Program-made: the position numbers and the translations under genes | The notes under the pieces: generated by a model | Database searches by the model: none | What the model was told of the DNA's origin: nothing | The model's input: only the letters and a program-made list of their open reading frames with translations | Assembly: GCA_013362295.1 (NCBI GenBank) | Contig: JABFWJ010000110.1 | Location: 1-28,789 of the forward strand | Source: Thermoleophilia bacterium | GTDB lineage: Bacteria; Actinomycetota; Thermoleophilia; Gaiellales; Gaiellaceae | Reading direction: 5' to 3' | DNA: 28,789 nucleotides | Part shown: positions 14,978-22,657 of the stretch, piece by piece | How the letters are laid out: the number at the start of each line of letters is the position of its first letter | How positions within the stretch are numbered: position 1 is the stretch's first letter

Positions 14978-15814
14978 ATGAGGCACAACACGACTGCAGC
15001 GACGGACGCTTGGTTCCGGTTGCCCCCGGGCACGAACCGGTCGATGCGGGGGCCCGTCGAAGCGCACGTCCCGGCTCATGGACTGCGGCTCTTCGTGCGC
15101 GAGCGTGGCGAGGGCCACCCGCTGCTCCTGATCAACGGGCTCGGCTCTCGTGCGGAGATGTGGGGCCGTGCCGAGGAAGTGCTCGCCCGCGGCTCGCGGA
15201 CGATCGTCTTCGACTCGCCCGGCACCGGCCGGTCCGACCTCCCGCTGCTGCCGCTCTCGATCCCGGCGCTCGCGCGGGTCGTTCGTGACCTGCTCGACTC
15301 GCTCGGCCACGAGCGCGTCGACGTGCTCGGGTACTCGTTCGGCGGCGCAATCGCCCAGCAGCTTGCGCGCGACGACCCGCGACGGGTCCGGCGGCTCGCG
15401 CTCGTCTCGACGTGGTGCGGCTGGGGCGGCGAACGAGGCTCGGCGGCTGCGGTCGCCCGGGCGCTCCGCAAGCTGAGCGACAACGGCAACCCGGTCGGGC
15501 TCTCGTATCAGCTCTGGTCGCTCGCCGCGTGGACCAGCCTGCCGTGGCTCGGCAGCATCGAGACGCCGACGCTGATCGTGTCGGGGGCCGCCGACGACCT
15601 CGTGCCGCCGGCGAACGCCGTGCGCCTCGCGCGCCGGCTGCCCAACAGCAGCCTGCACCTGCTTCCCGGCGGAGGGCACCTGATCATGTTCGGCGACGCG
15701 TCCCCCGGCCCGCGACTACTCGCCGAGTTCTTCTCCAGCCCGACCCTGGCCACGTCGACGGCGTGGACGACCGGGCTGCTCGCGGCGTCGACCGCGCCCA
15801 GCCGGGGGTGCTAA
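14978..15814 (+). CDS. Alpha/beta hydrolase, PHA-depolymerase-like
   Basis: About 278 residues of alpha/beta-hydrolase fold. The oxyanion region is LINGLGS (51-57), the nucleophile elbow is GYSFGG with Ser120, the acid is Asp206 or Asp207 in SGAADDLVP, and the base is His234 in GGGHLIM. The stretch LLPLSIPALARVVRDLLDSL and the LAAWTSLPWL segment resemble intracellular medium-chain polyhydroxyalkanoate depolymerases. The lid region between the nucleophile and the acid is short, so the active site is probably open and the substrate may be another ester, lactone or CoA thioester. The start is uncertain: ATG 14978 follows the operator by 4 bases without a ribosome site; ATG 15044 is an alternative. 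Its TAA overlaps the TAG of the convergent ATPase gene. Confidence 0.83.
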   Translation: MRHNTTAATDAWFRLPPGTNRSMRGPVEAHVPAHGLRLFVRERGEGHPLLLINGLGSRAEMWGRAEEVLARGSRTIVFDSPGTGRSDLPLLPLSIPALARVVRDLLDSLGHERVDVLGYSFGGAIAQQLARDDPRRVRRLALVSTWCGWGGERGSAAAVARALRKLSDNGNPVGLSYQLWSLAAWTSLPWLGSIETPTLIVSGAADDLVPPANAVRLARRLPNSSLHLLPGGGHLIMFGDASPGPRLLAEFFSSPTLATSTAWTTGLLAASTAPSRGC

Positions 15815-17112
15815 CAAGACACGGGAGCAACCACGCCGTCGTCGATCCGCCATACGCGGTCGGCGTGCGCTGCAGCAGACTCGTCGTGCGTGACGACGAG
15901 GCAGGCGCTGCCCGCTGCGCACGCCGCGGCCAGGCAGCTCCACACTCGGTCGGCGGCAGCGGCATCCTGGTGGGACGTCGGCTCATCGGCGAGGACCGCG
16001 CCGGAGCCGGCGACGAGGGCGCGGGCCAGCGCCGTCCGCTGCTGCTGCCCCATCGACGTCTCCGCGGGCAGACGCGTCGCGTGGTCCGCGAGGTCGAGCT
16101 GTTCGAGGAGAGCGAGGGCTCGGTGTTCGTCTCGGCGGGCAAGCCGCAACGGGAGCACGACATTCTCGAGCACGGACAGCTCCGGCAGGAGGCCGAACCG
16201 CTGCGCGAGGTACGCGGTCTTCGTCCAGCGCGGAGCCGCCCCACCGGGCACCCGGACGCGGCCTGCGTCCGCGGCAAGCCATCCCGCAGCGATCATCAAC
16301 AACGTCGACTTCCCGGAGCCGGACCTCCCGAGAACGACCCCGAGCTCGCCCGGTCGAAGCCGAAGCGACACGTCGTCGACGACGGCCCTCGTCCCGTAGC
16401 GCTTCGTCACATCCGCCAGCTCGATCACGGCGTCCGCATCCGAACGCCGGCTCGGCTTCTGCCGGCGTGCGAGCGCGGGTCGGGCTCCTGCAGCAAGCTG
16501 GACGCGAGTGGCGGCGAGCTGAACGAGCTCGCGGTCGTGGGTTGCAATCACGATCGTTGTCCCCTCGGCTGCCGCCGCTTTGAGCGCTGCGACGACGTCG
16601 GTCGCGTTCGCGCGGTCGAGCTCCGCCGTCGGCTCGTCGATCAGGATGAACGGCGTTCCGCGCGTCAAGCCGACGGCCAGGGCTGCTCGCGCCTGTTCCC
16701 CGCCCGAGAGCTCGGTCGCCCGCGCCCGGAGGCGGGACGTCAGGCCGAGGGCGCGCGCCAACGCCTCGCCGTCGTCACCCACCTGCTCGGCCAGGGTGAG
16801 GTGGGGCACGAGGTTGGCGGCTGCTCGCTGGGCGAGATAGGTCACCGCCCGACGGCGGTACCGGCGCAGCGCAGCGGCGTCGAGAAGGGTCACGTCGGTG
16901 CCGCCGACGCGGATCTCGCCGGAGTCGGCGACGTCGATGCCTGCGAGCAGGCGCAAGAGCGTCGACTTGCCGGATCCCGACGGACCCACCACTGCGGAGA
17001 TCGCGCCCGTTGGAAAGTCCGCGTCGACGCCGTGGAGCACCTCGACCGATCCCGATCCGGAGCGGTAGCTGTGCGTGACGCCCCGGCATCGGGCCATCGC
17101 CTCAGGCGACAC
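15811..17112 (-). CDS. Fused twin ATPase of an FtsX/MacB-type ABC system
   Basis: A 433-residue protein with two ABC ATPase domains of the LolD/MacB type. Domain 1: Walker A GPSGSGKST (43-51), signature LSGGEQ (135-140), Walker B FILIDE (155-160), His192. Domain 2: Walker A GRSGSGKST (262-270), a degenerate signature SMGQQQ (353-358) where LSGGQ is expected, Walker B AVLADE (372-377), His409. Most relatives are single-domain homodimers; here one chain supplies both halves, with one of the two ATP sites probably weakened. It should drive the large permease encoded immediately upstream. The GTG start overlaps the permease stop by 11 bases; ATG 17097 is an alternative. Confidence 0.88.
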   Translation of the reverse strand: MSPEAMARCRGVTHSYRSGSGSVEVLHGVDADFPTGAISAVVGPSGSGKSTLLRLLAGIDVADSGEIRVGGTDVTLLDAAALRRYRRRAVTYLAQRAAANLVPHLTLAEQVGDDGEALARALGLTSRLRARATELSGGEQARAALAVGLTRGTPFILIDEPTAELDRANATDVVAALKAAAAEGTTIVIATHDRELVQLAATRVQLAAGARPALARRQKPSRRSDADAVIELADVTKRYGTRAVVDDVSLRLRPGELGVVLGRSGSGKSTLLMIAAGWLAADAGRVRVPGGAAPRWTKTAYLAQRFGLLPELSVLENVVLPLRLARRDEHRALALLEQLDLADHATRLPAETSMGQQQRTALARALVAGSGAVLADEPTSHQDAAAADRVWSCLAAACAAGSACLVVTHDESAAAHADRVWRIDDGVVAPVSC

Positions 17113-19720
17113 GAAGCGCCTCCGCGACGTCGGCGTTTTGTGCGAGTGCGGCGGCCGCTGCGCCGAGGATGCCCGCCACGACCGTCGCGAGAGCCGCGGC
17201 GATGGCGAGGGTGTGCCACGGGATCACGAACACCGGCGAGGGCGCGTACTGCGGAAGCGGGTCGAGGCGACGCGCGACCGGCCCCGCGGTGACGGCAGCT
17301 GCGGCCGTGCCGGTCACGGCCGCGAAGCCGGCGATCGCCGCCGCCTCGAGGGCGATCGCCGCCGCGTCGCCCACGCGGCCGAGACCCATGCGACGGACGA
17401 GCGCGGAGGCGATCGACTGCGAGCGTTGCCTCGCCTGCAGGTAGAGGAGGAGCGCGAGGAGCGAGAGCACCGCGGCCGCTGCGCCTATCAGCCTCACGTA
17501 CCGGTAGCTGCGCCGCGCCGCGCCGACAGAGGGCTTCGCATAGATCTGGTTGACGGGCGTGAGGAAGAACGGCAAGAGAGCGGAGCGCGCCAGCGCCGGT
17601 TCGACGGCTCGTGGGCTGCCCTTCGCCCAGACGAGGCCTGTCGCCTGCGGGCCGGGGTCGAGGATCCCGAGCCGTGCCGCGATGCGGCGCAGCGCCGGCC
17701 ATGAGACCAGCAAAGCTGGGCGGCCGGCCTTCGACCCGGGAACTGCCGCGTGGCCGACGATGCGGATCGGGATTCGCTTCCCCTGGTCGTCGATCGAGTC
17801 CGCCGAGGGCGCCCCCGGCGTCGCAATCGCTGCAAGCATCCCCGCCGGCGAGCCGACCAGGCGCGTGAGCAGGGGGCGCGGGTCGTTCGCCCAGCCGTCG
17901 CCCCAGCGCAGCGTCCTCGCGAGAGCTCGAGGATCTCCGGCGATCAGGTCGACGCGCGCGCCCGTCGGATACGCGACGTTGACGTCGTCGACCTGGACGA
18001 GCGCGACTGGAAACGAAAACGGGGAGGTGACGCGTGCGTGTGGATCGATGAATCCCTGGACGTCGCTTCCGTTCGATACGTATGCCTTCTCGGACGTCGA
18101 CCGGTCGAGAGACGCGGAGAGCGCCAGGGAATACGCGAACGTCCCGAACGCGGTGGCGCTGGTGACCGTGACGGCAACGAGCAGACCGCGTGCGGCGGCG
18201 AGGCGCCGAACGGCGAGAAAGACGGCAGGGACCGCAGTGTGCGCGGAGCGTCGCAGGAGTCGGCGCGCCGCCCGCACGGCGACGCCGGCGCAGCCCACGA
18301 CGACGACGAGTGGGAGCACGAACACGGCGAGCCGGGGATGCCGCGTGCCGGTCACGTCGCTCGTCATCGCCATGCCGGCGAACACGAGCGTAAGGAGGGT
18401 GGCCGCGAGCGCGAGTGGGACGGCCTCCCACGGTAGCCGTCTCAGCCGGCGCAACCACGGGGCGGCGCCGGCTGGGCGCGGGAACGCGGACGCGGCGCCG
18501 GCGGCAAGGAAGAGAATGGTGGCCACGCCGGCGGTGGCGGCGCGCCGGGCGCCGTCGGCGAAGATGTCTCCGGTGAGCGTCCCCCGCGGCGCCAGCATCT
18601 CGAGGCTGAGCACGGCGGCCGCGACGCCGGCCGCAACACCGACCGCAGCAGGAAGGAACGCTTCGACGGCCGTTCGTGCGGCGAAGGCCGCCGGCGCTTC
18701 GCCGCGTGTGAACAGGAAGTACGCCTCGTCCGCGCGGCGGCGCACGAGGAAGAGCCCCGCGGCGAAGCTCAGTGCCAGCGAGATCGCTATCCCGAGCGAC
18801 GACAGGAGCGAGATCACCGGCGCCACGGCCGCGACGTCGGCAACCGCGATCGTGAGCGCGGCACTCAGGGACGACGTCGTTCGACAGAAGCCCGAGCCGC
18901 ACCCGATCGACGACGCGGAACGAGATCCCGCGCGCGTGATGTCGTTCTCGAGCGCGTTTAATCGCGTCTGCAGGCGCCTCGCCTCGGGCAACGTGATCCG
19001 CGACGGGTCGATCGGGAACTCGGACCGATTCTCAGCCGCATCGGACGCCACGGCCTCGGCCACTCGGACGAACGTCGGCTCGCTCATGAGCACGAACGGG
19101 GGCGGAGGGGGCGAGTCGGGGTCCGGTGAGCGGATGTCCTGCTGCCAGTTCGCCCAGTACGGATTGTCCCGGTCTGCTTCGAGCGTTCGGAAGATGCCTG
19201 CGACTCGCACTCGCGCGACGGGCGCGCCGCCGAAGCTCTGTCGGGTCAGCCGTAGGGTGTCGCCCGGGCGCAGGTGCGCCTGGCTCGCGATCGTGTCCGC
19301 GATCCACGCGCCGTGGCCGGCGCCTTTCGTGAGCTGACGAACGTGGCCGACCGCGCCCGTCCGGGCGAGCGCGACGACTGCCAGGCCAACGGCGGGTCCG
19401 GCCGCGAGCTGCATCGGCAGGAGTGAGGAGAGGACCGGCCGGCCGAGGAACGACTCATGCTTCCTGAGGCGCGCGGCCGCGCGCCGCCGGTTGCGGTCGC
19501 TCCCGATCGGCCCGCCTTGTGTCCAGACTTCGAACCCGGCGAGCAGCGGGGTCATAGTCTCGACTTGCCGCTTCAACGACTCGCTCTGGATTCCGGCGCG
19601 GACAAGAGGAGGTGCCGCTGCGGCGAGCGAGGCGGTCGCGGATGTCAGGAACACCGCCAGAAGGGTCGACGGGTGGCGGCGAAGGAGCAGCGGCGCCTTC
19701 ACCCAAAGGATCCACATCAC
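17102..19720 (-). CDS. Large FtsX-like ABC permease
   Basis: An 872-residue membrane protein with a MacB/FtsX-like plan: an N-terminal helix (17-37), a large extracytoplasmic domain (about 40-300), transmembrane helices near 305-326, 355-375, 398-412, 432-452, 464-483 and 514-535, a second extracytoplasmic domain (about 540-735), and final helices near 742-761, 786-812 and 835-862. The ending ADVAEALRVA is typical of actinobacterial FtsX-family permeases. Such proteins do mechanical work on periplasmic partners or extrude lipids and peptides and do not import solutes. A cysteine pair in SIGCGSGFC (274 and 279) could form a disulfide. The start is GTG 19720 or ATG 19717; the preceding kinase-like gene ends 8 bases upstream, so they are probably one operon. 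Confidence 0.87.
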   Translation of the reverse strand: MMWILWVKAPLLLRRHPSTLLAVFLTSATASLAAAAPPLVRAGIQSESLKRQVETMTPLLAGFEVWTQGGPIGSDRNRRRAAARLRKHESFLGRPVLSSLLPMQLAAGPAVGLAVVALARTGAVGHVRQLTKGAGHGAWIADTIASQAHLRPGDTLRLTRQSFGGAPVARVRVAGIFRTLEADRDNPYWANWQQDIRSPDPDSPPPPPFVLMSEPTFVRVAEAVASDAAENRSEFPIDPSRITLPEARRLQTRLNALENDITRAGSRSASSIGCGSGFCRTTSSLSAALTIAVADVAAVAPVISLLSSLGIAISLALSFAAGLFLVRRRADEAYFLFTRGEAPAAFAARTAVEAFLPAAVGVAAGVAAAVLSLEMLAPRGTLTGDIFADGARRAATAGVATILFLAAGAASAFPRPAGAAPWLRRLRRLPWEAVPLALAATLLTLVFAGMAMTSDVTGTRHPRLAVFVLPLVVVVGCAGVAVRAARRLLRRSAHTAVPAVFLAVRRLAAARGLLVAVTVTSATAFGTFAYSLALSASLDRSTSEKAYVSNGSDVQGFIDPHARVTSPFSFPVALVQVDDVNVAYPTGARVDLIAGDPRALARTLRWGDGWANDPRPLLTRLVGSPAGMLAAIATPGAPSADSIDDQGKRIPIRIVGHAAVPGSKAGRPALLVSWPALRRIAARLGILDPGPQATGLVWAKGSPRAVEPALARSALLPFFLTPVNQIYAKPSVGAARRSYRYVRLIGAAAAVLSLLALLLYLQARQRSQSIASALVRRMGLGRVGDAAAIALEAAAIAGFAAVTGTAAAAVTAGPVARRLDPLPQYAPSPVFVIPWHTLAIAAALATVVAGILGAAAAALAQNADVAEALRVA

Positions 19721-19728
19721 GGGTTACA

Positions 19729-20769
19729 CTAGCCCGCGCCCGGTGACACCTGTGTGCCGCTGATCTGCTCGCGGAGCATCTTCGGACGTGCCAGCACGGC
19801 GGTGATGAATCGTTCTGCGAGCGGGACGCTCAGCGCGAGCCAGTCGAATGCCGCCGACACATCGCGCGACAGGATCCAGGCCGCGCGCTCGATTCGGTAG
19901 AGCGCGTACAGCGGCGACGACGGCGCGCGTCCATAGGCGGCAAAGAACTCGTGTGGCACGACGTCGAGCTCTTCAAAACGGAAACCGTCGAGCTGCGCGA
20001 GATCCCAGTCAGGATCGTCGAGATCGCAGTGCTCCCAATCGAGGATCGCCGTGCAGTGCCACTGATCCTTTTCATCGCGCGCAACGAGGAACTGCCACAG
20101 GTGCGCGTCGAACTGGCAGAGCACCAACGGCGCGTGCTCGTACAGAGTCTGCGCCTCGGTTACGGCCGCCACGAGGTCGGTGAGCGAGCCGAAATCGGGT
20201 CGCACCGTCGCGAGCTCCTCGAGCGATATCAGCGCCTGCTCGTAATGCCATAAGCCGCGCGAAGCGGTCGGATGCCCGAGGCCGACCCGCTCGCAGCCGG
20301 CGTCCGCTGCGCGACGCCCGTCGACGGCGTGCACGGCGGCGAGCGCGCTACCGCACGACGACCAGGCGCTCGCCGCCGCGCGCGGCGGCAGCTCCGGAAC
20401 AATCGTGCCGAGATGGCGGCCGCCGACGAGCGTCGTCAGCATCGCCTCAGCGCCGCGCTCCCTTGACCATGCGAGCAGACGCGGGACCGGTGCTCCGGCG
20501 AGGGCCAGCTGGCGGTAGGCCCAGCACTCGCGGTCCAGCCGAGCGAGTGCGGTGTGCGGCGGCGCGTTCTCCTTGAAGCGTCGCAGCATGTAGCGGCCGC
20601 CGTCGCCGGCGTCGATGACGTAGTGGGCGTTCGAATGCATCGCCGCCGGCTGAATGTCGACGACCGTGCCGAGGCCCGCCCGCGCGAGCAGCGAACCGGC
20701 CAGCTCGCGAGTGGCACCTTCCGCGCAGCGGCGGTGCGGCTTCGGCGGGAACGTCGGCTGCTTCCCCAC
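19729..20769 (-). CDS. APH-fold phosphotransferase-like protein with altered catalytic loop
   Basis: A 346-residue protein of the aminoglycoside/choline kinase fold. A nucleotide strand (YMLRRFKE, 60-67) and ECWAYRQL (81-88) are typical. The catalytic loop, normally HGDLHPGN, reads QFDAHLWQ (219-226): Asp221 and His223 remain, but the first His is Gln and the Asn is Gln. The metal-binding DWE is present (Asp244-Glu246), followed by an acidic run CDLDDPDWD. The protein may be a slow or unusual kinase or a binding protein. It appears to be the first gene of the operon with the FtsX-like permease and twin ATPase. The GTG start is uncertain, without a clear ribosome site. Confidence 0.75.
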   Translation of the reverse strand: MGKQPTFPPKPHRRCAEGATRELAGSLLARAGLGTVVDIQPAAMHSNAHYVIDAGDGGRYMLRRFKENAPPHTALARLDRECWAYRQLALAGAPVPRLLAWSRERGAEAMLTTLVGGRHLGTIVPELPPRAAASAWSSCGSALAAVHAVDGRRAADAGCERVGLGHPTASRGLWHYEQALISLEELATVRPDFGSLTDLVAAVTEAQTLYEHAPLVLCQFDAHLWQFLVARDEKDQWHCTAILDWEHCDLDDPDWDLAQLDGFRFEELDVVPHEFFAAYGRAPSSPLYALYRIERAAWILSRDVSAAFDWLALSVPLAERFITAVLARPKMLREQISGTQVSPGAG

Positions 20770-20817
20770 GCCGCGAGGGTAGCCCGCGCCACCTCATCGA
20801 TCCCCATCATCTCGGTG

Positions 20818-21576
20818 ATGGATAACGCCTTACACGAGTATGCGCGATGGGTGCTGCAGCCGGAGATCCCCGATCGGCCGGTCCCCCCGCGTACGTCCTA
20901 CTTCGTCTGCGGCACACCCCGGTGCGGCAGCTGGCTGCTCTGCGGCTTGCTCGCCAGCACGGGCATCGCGGGACGACCGCACGAGTGGTTCTGGCAGGAC
21001 ACCGAGGAGGCAAACCGACGCGCCTGGGGCGTCTCGGGTTCCTTGCACTACTTCGCGTGCGTGCGCGCAGCCGGCACGACACCCAACGGCGTGTTCGGCG
21101 CGAAGCTCATGTGGGGACAAGTCGACGATCTCGTCATCCGACTGCGGCGGGCCGCCGCCGCCTCGTCGCCCAAAGCACTCATCGCACAACAGTTTCCGAA
21201 TCCTTGTTTCATCTGGATGAAGCGAGAGGACATCGCGGCTCAGGCGGTGTCGTGGGCAAAGGCAATCCAGACCGGCCACTGGCACCACTGGGACGCGCCC
21301 TCTCCGCTGCGTGCTCCGACATACGACCGCGAGCAGATCGACGCGCTCGCCGCTGAGATTGGCGGGGCTAACGCAGCGTGGCGGAGCTGGTTCGCTGCTA
21401 ATGAGATCGAGCCGCTCACAGTTCGCTTCGAGAATCTCGTCGCCGATCCGGCCGGTGGGACTCGCACCGTGCTCAGGTTCTTGGACACCGATGGAGACCG
21501 CGTGCCCATCACCGAGCTGACCGTCAGGATGAGCGACCGGCTCAACGACGACTGGCTCACTCGCTACCGGGGTTGA
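20818..21576 (+). CDS. Stf0-like sulfotransferase
   Basis: A 252-residue protein resembling Stf0, the mycobacterial trehalose 2-sulfotransferase. The PAPS 5'-phosphosulfate loop is in TSYFVCGTPRCGSWLLCGLL (26-45), and the following GRPHEWF holds Glu56 where Stf0 has its proposed catalytic glutamate. The 3'-phosphate site is probably MKREDIAAQAVSWAKA (134-149), and the C-terminal RFENLVADP (203-211) is a family motif. It transfers sulfate from PAPS to a hydroxyl, probably on a sugar or glycolipid. It is divergent from the kinase-like gene across only 48 bases, so the four genes may serve one pathway. ATG 20818 is chosen; GTG 20815 is adjacent. Confidence 0.85.
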   Translation: MDNALHEYARWVLQPEIPDRPVPPRTSYFVCGTPRCGSWLLCGLLASTGIAGRPHEWFWQDTEEANRRAWGVSGSLHYFACVRAAGTTPNGVFGAKLMWGQVDDLVIRLRRAAAASSPKALIAQQFPNPCFIWMKREDIAAQAVSWAKAIQTGHWHHWDAPSPLRAPTYDREQIDALAAEIGGANAAWRSWFAANEIEPLTVRFENLVADPAGGTRTVLRFLDTDGDRVPITELTVRMSDRLNDDWLTRYRG

Positions 21577-21665
21577 ACTGCGCTGGTAGACCGAACGTCT
21601 GAGCGAATCCGAACGAACGAAGACCTGTAGCGGTACCTCTAGGTCGAGACGAGCTTGGCGAGCAT

Positions 21666-21689
21666 GGGCCGGCCTCTAGAGGCCTGCCC
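21666..21689. terminator. Hairpin after the sulfotransferase gene
   Basis: A 24-base inverted repeat: GGGC, one mismatch, then GGCCT/AGGCC around a CTAG centre (arms 21666-21675 and 21680-21689). It lies 89 bases past the sulfotransferase stop in a 176-base gap and probably ends that transcript. The rest of 21577-21665 shows nothing I recognise. Confidence 0.5.
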
Positions 21690-21713
21690 CATCGCTCCGC
21701 TCTGCCACGAGTT

Positions 21714-21731
21714 GTGCAACCGCGGTTGCAC
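21714..21731. promoter_or_regulatory. Perfect 18-bp palindrome before the ChrB-domain operon
   Basis: GTGCAACCGCGGTTGCAC is a perfect inverted repeat, different from the TGAACT operators. It ends 21 bases before the GTG of the first operon gene, about where a -35 region or operator should be. A GTTGTAAGCT stretch follows at 21737 and may hold a weak -10. It is likely an operator for a dimeric regulator (MarR, TetR or ChrB-like) that is not itself identified. Confidence 0.6.
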
Positions 21732-21752
21732 GATCAGTTGTAAGCTGCCGAT

Positions 21753-22229
21753 GTGAGTTCGAGCAGGATCGCCTGGGTGCTGCTGGCCTACCGGTTGCCG
21801 CGGGAGCCGTCGACGCCGCGCAGTGCGGTGTGGCGGAAGCTGCGTCGGCTCGGCGCGGCGCAGCTCCTGGACGGCTTGGCCGCGCTGCCCTCAGATGCGC
21901 GGAACCGCGAGCAGCTGGAGTGGCTTGCGGACGAGGTGCTGGAAGCGGGCGGCGAGGCGACGATCTGGGTCGGCCAGCTCGCCTCGGCGGCGCAGGAGCG
22001 CGAGCTGGCGACGCGGATGGCGGGGGCAGTCGCAGCCGAGTACCGCGCGCTAATCGCCGAAGCCGCTTCGGCGCGCGAGCAGCCGCCCGGGCAGCGGCGC
22101 CGCACCATTGGGCGGCTGCGGCGGGAGCTGCGCCGGATCCGTGCGCGCGACTACTTCCCGCCGTCGGAGCGCGAGCAGGCGCAGCAGGCGCTCGACGAGC
22201 TGGTAACGCGGCTGGAGGCGGTCGCGTGA
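21753..22229 (+). CDS. ChrB N-terminal-domain protein (stand-alone)
   Basis: A 158-residue basic protein whose start (WVLLAYRLPREPSTPRSAVWRKLRRLG, residues 8-34) and middle (GLAALPSDARNREQLEWLADEVLEAGGEATIW) match the N-terminal domain of ChrB, the chromate-responsive regulator/resistance protein. The rest is an arginine-rich helical part (about 105-158). In full-length ChrB a C-terminal chromate-resistance domain follows in the same chain; here that domain is encoded by the next, overlapping gene (GTGA). ChrB N-domains are thought to act in sensing and DNA binding, so this may be the regulator of its own operon, perhaps at the palindrome just upstream; that is inference. GTG 21753 lacks a Shine-Dalgarno sequence. 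Confidence 0.8.
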   Translation: MSSSRIAWVLLAYRLPREPSTPRSAVWRKLRRLGAAQLLDGLAALPSDARNREQLEWLADEVLEAGGEATIWVGQLASAAQERELATRMAGAVAAEYRALIAEAASAREQPPGQRRRTIGRLRRELRRIRARDYFPPSEREQAQQALDELVTRLEAVA

Positions 22230-22657
22230 GGTGGGCGACGCGGCGCCACTGTCACATCGACCGTGCCGCGTGCGCCTGGCTGATCCGTCGCTTCCTCGAT
22301 GCGGAGGCGGCGTTCCTGTTCGTCGACGACCGGGACGAGGTGCCTGCGGATGCGACGCCGTTCGATATGCGTGGCGTCGAGCTGTCCCATCACGGCGGCG
22401 AGTGCAGCTTCGAGACCTTCCTGCGCCGGTACGAGCTGGCCGATCCGGTGCTGTGGGAGATCGCGAGGATCGTGCACGAGGCCGACCTCGCCGACGAGCG
22501 CTACGACGCGCCTGAAGCGCCCGGCATCGATGTCTTGCTCCGCGGCTTGTCGATGACACACGACGACGAGCAGCTGCTCGCTCTGAGCGAGCCGCTCTTC
22601 GACGGGCTGTACGAGTTCAAGAAGCGCGCGCTCCTGCTCGGTCGGCAGCCCTCCTGA
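22226..22657 (+). CDS. ChrB C-terminal-domain protein, copy 1
   Basis: A 143-residue protein matching the chromate-resistance (ChrB C-terminal) domain. It shares with the second copy at 23036 the motifs ACxWLIRRFLD (15-25), H-x(3)-ECSFE (His56, Cys60, Glu63 region) and IVHEADLAD (82-90). These His, Cys, Glu and Asp residues are the plausible metal or active-site positions. The domain has been linked to chromate tolerance, but its chemistry is not settled. It begins exactly at the stop of the N-domain gene (GTGA) and ends overlapping the start of a membrane protein (TGATG), so the split ChrB is made as two coupled chains. Confidence 0.82.
   Translation: MRWATRRHCHIDRAACAWLIRRFLDAEAAFLFVDDRDEVPADATPFDMRGVELSHHGGECSFETFLRRYELADPVLWEIARIVHEADLADERYDAPEAPGIDVLLRGLSMTHDDEQLLALSEPLFDGLYEFKKRALLLGRQPS

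Noticed and set aside
21573..21578. TGAACT at the end of the sulfotransferase gene as another operator
   Set aside because: It is a lone half-site with no inverted partner and does not precede a gene start; probably chance.
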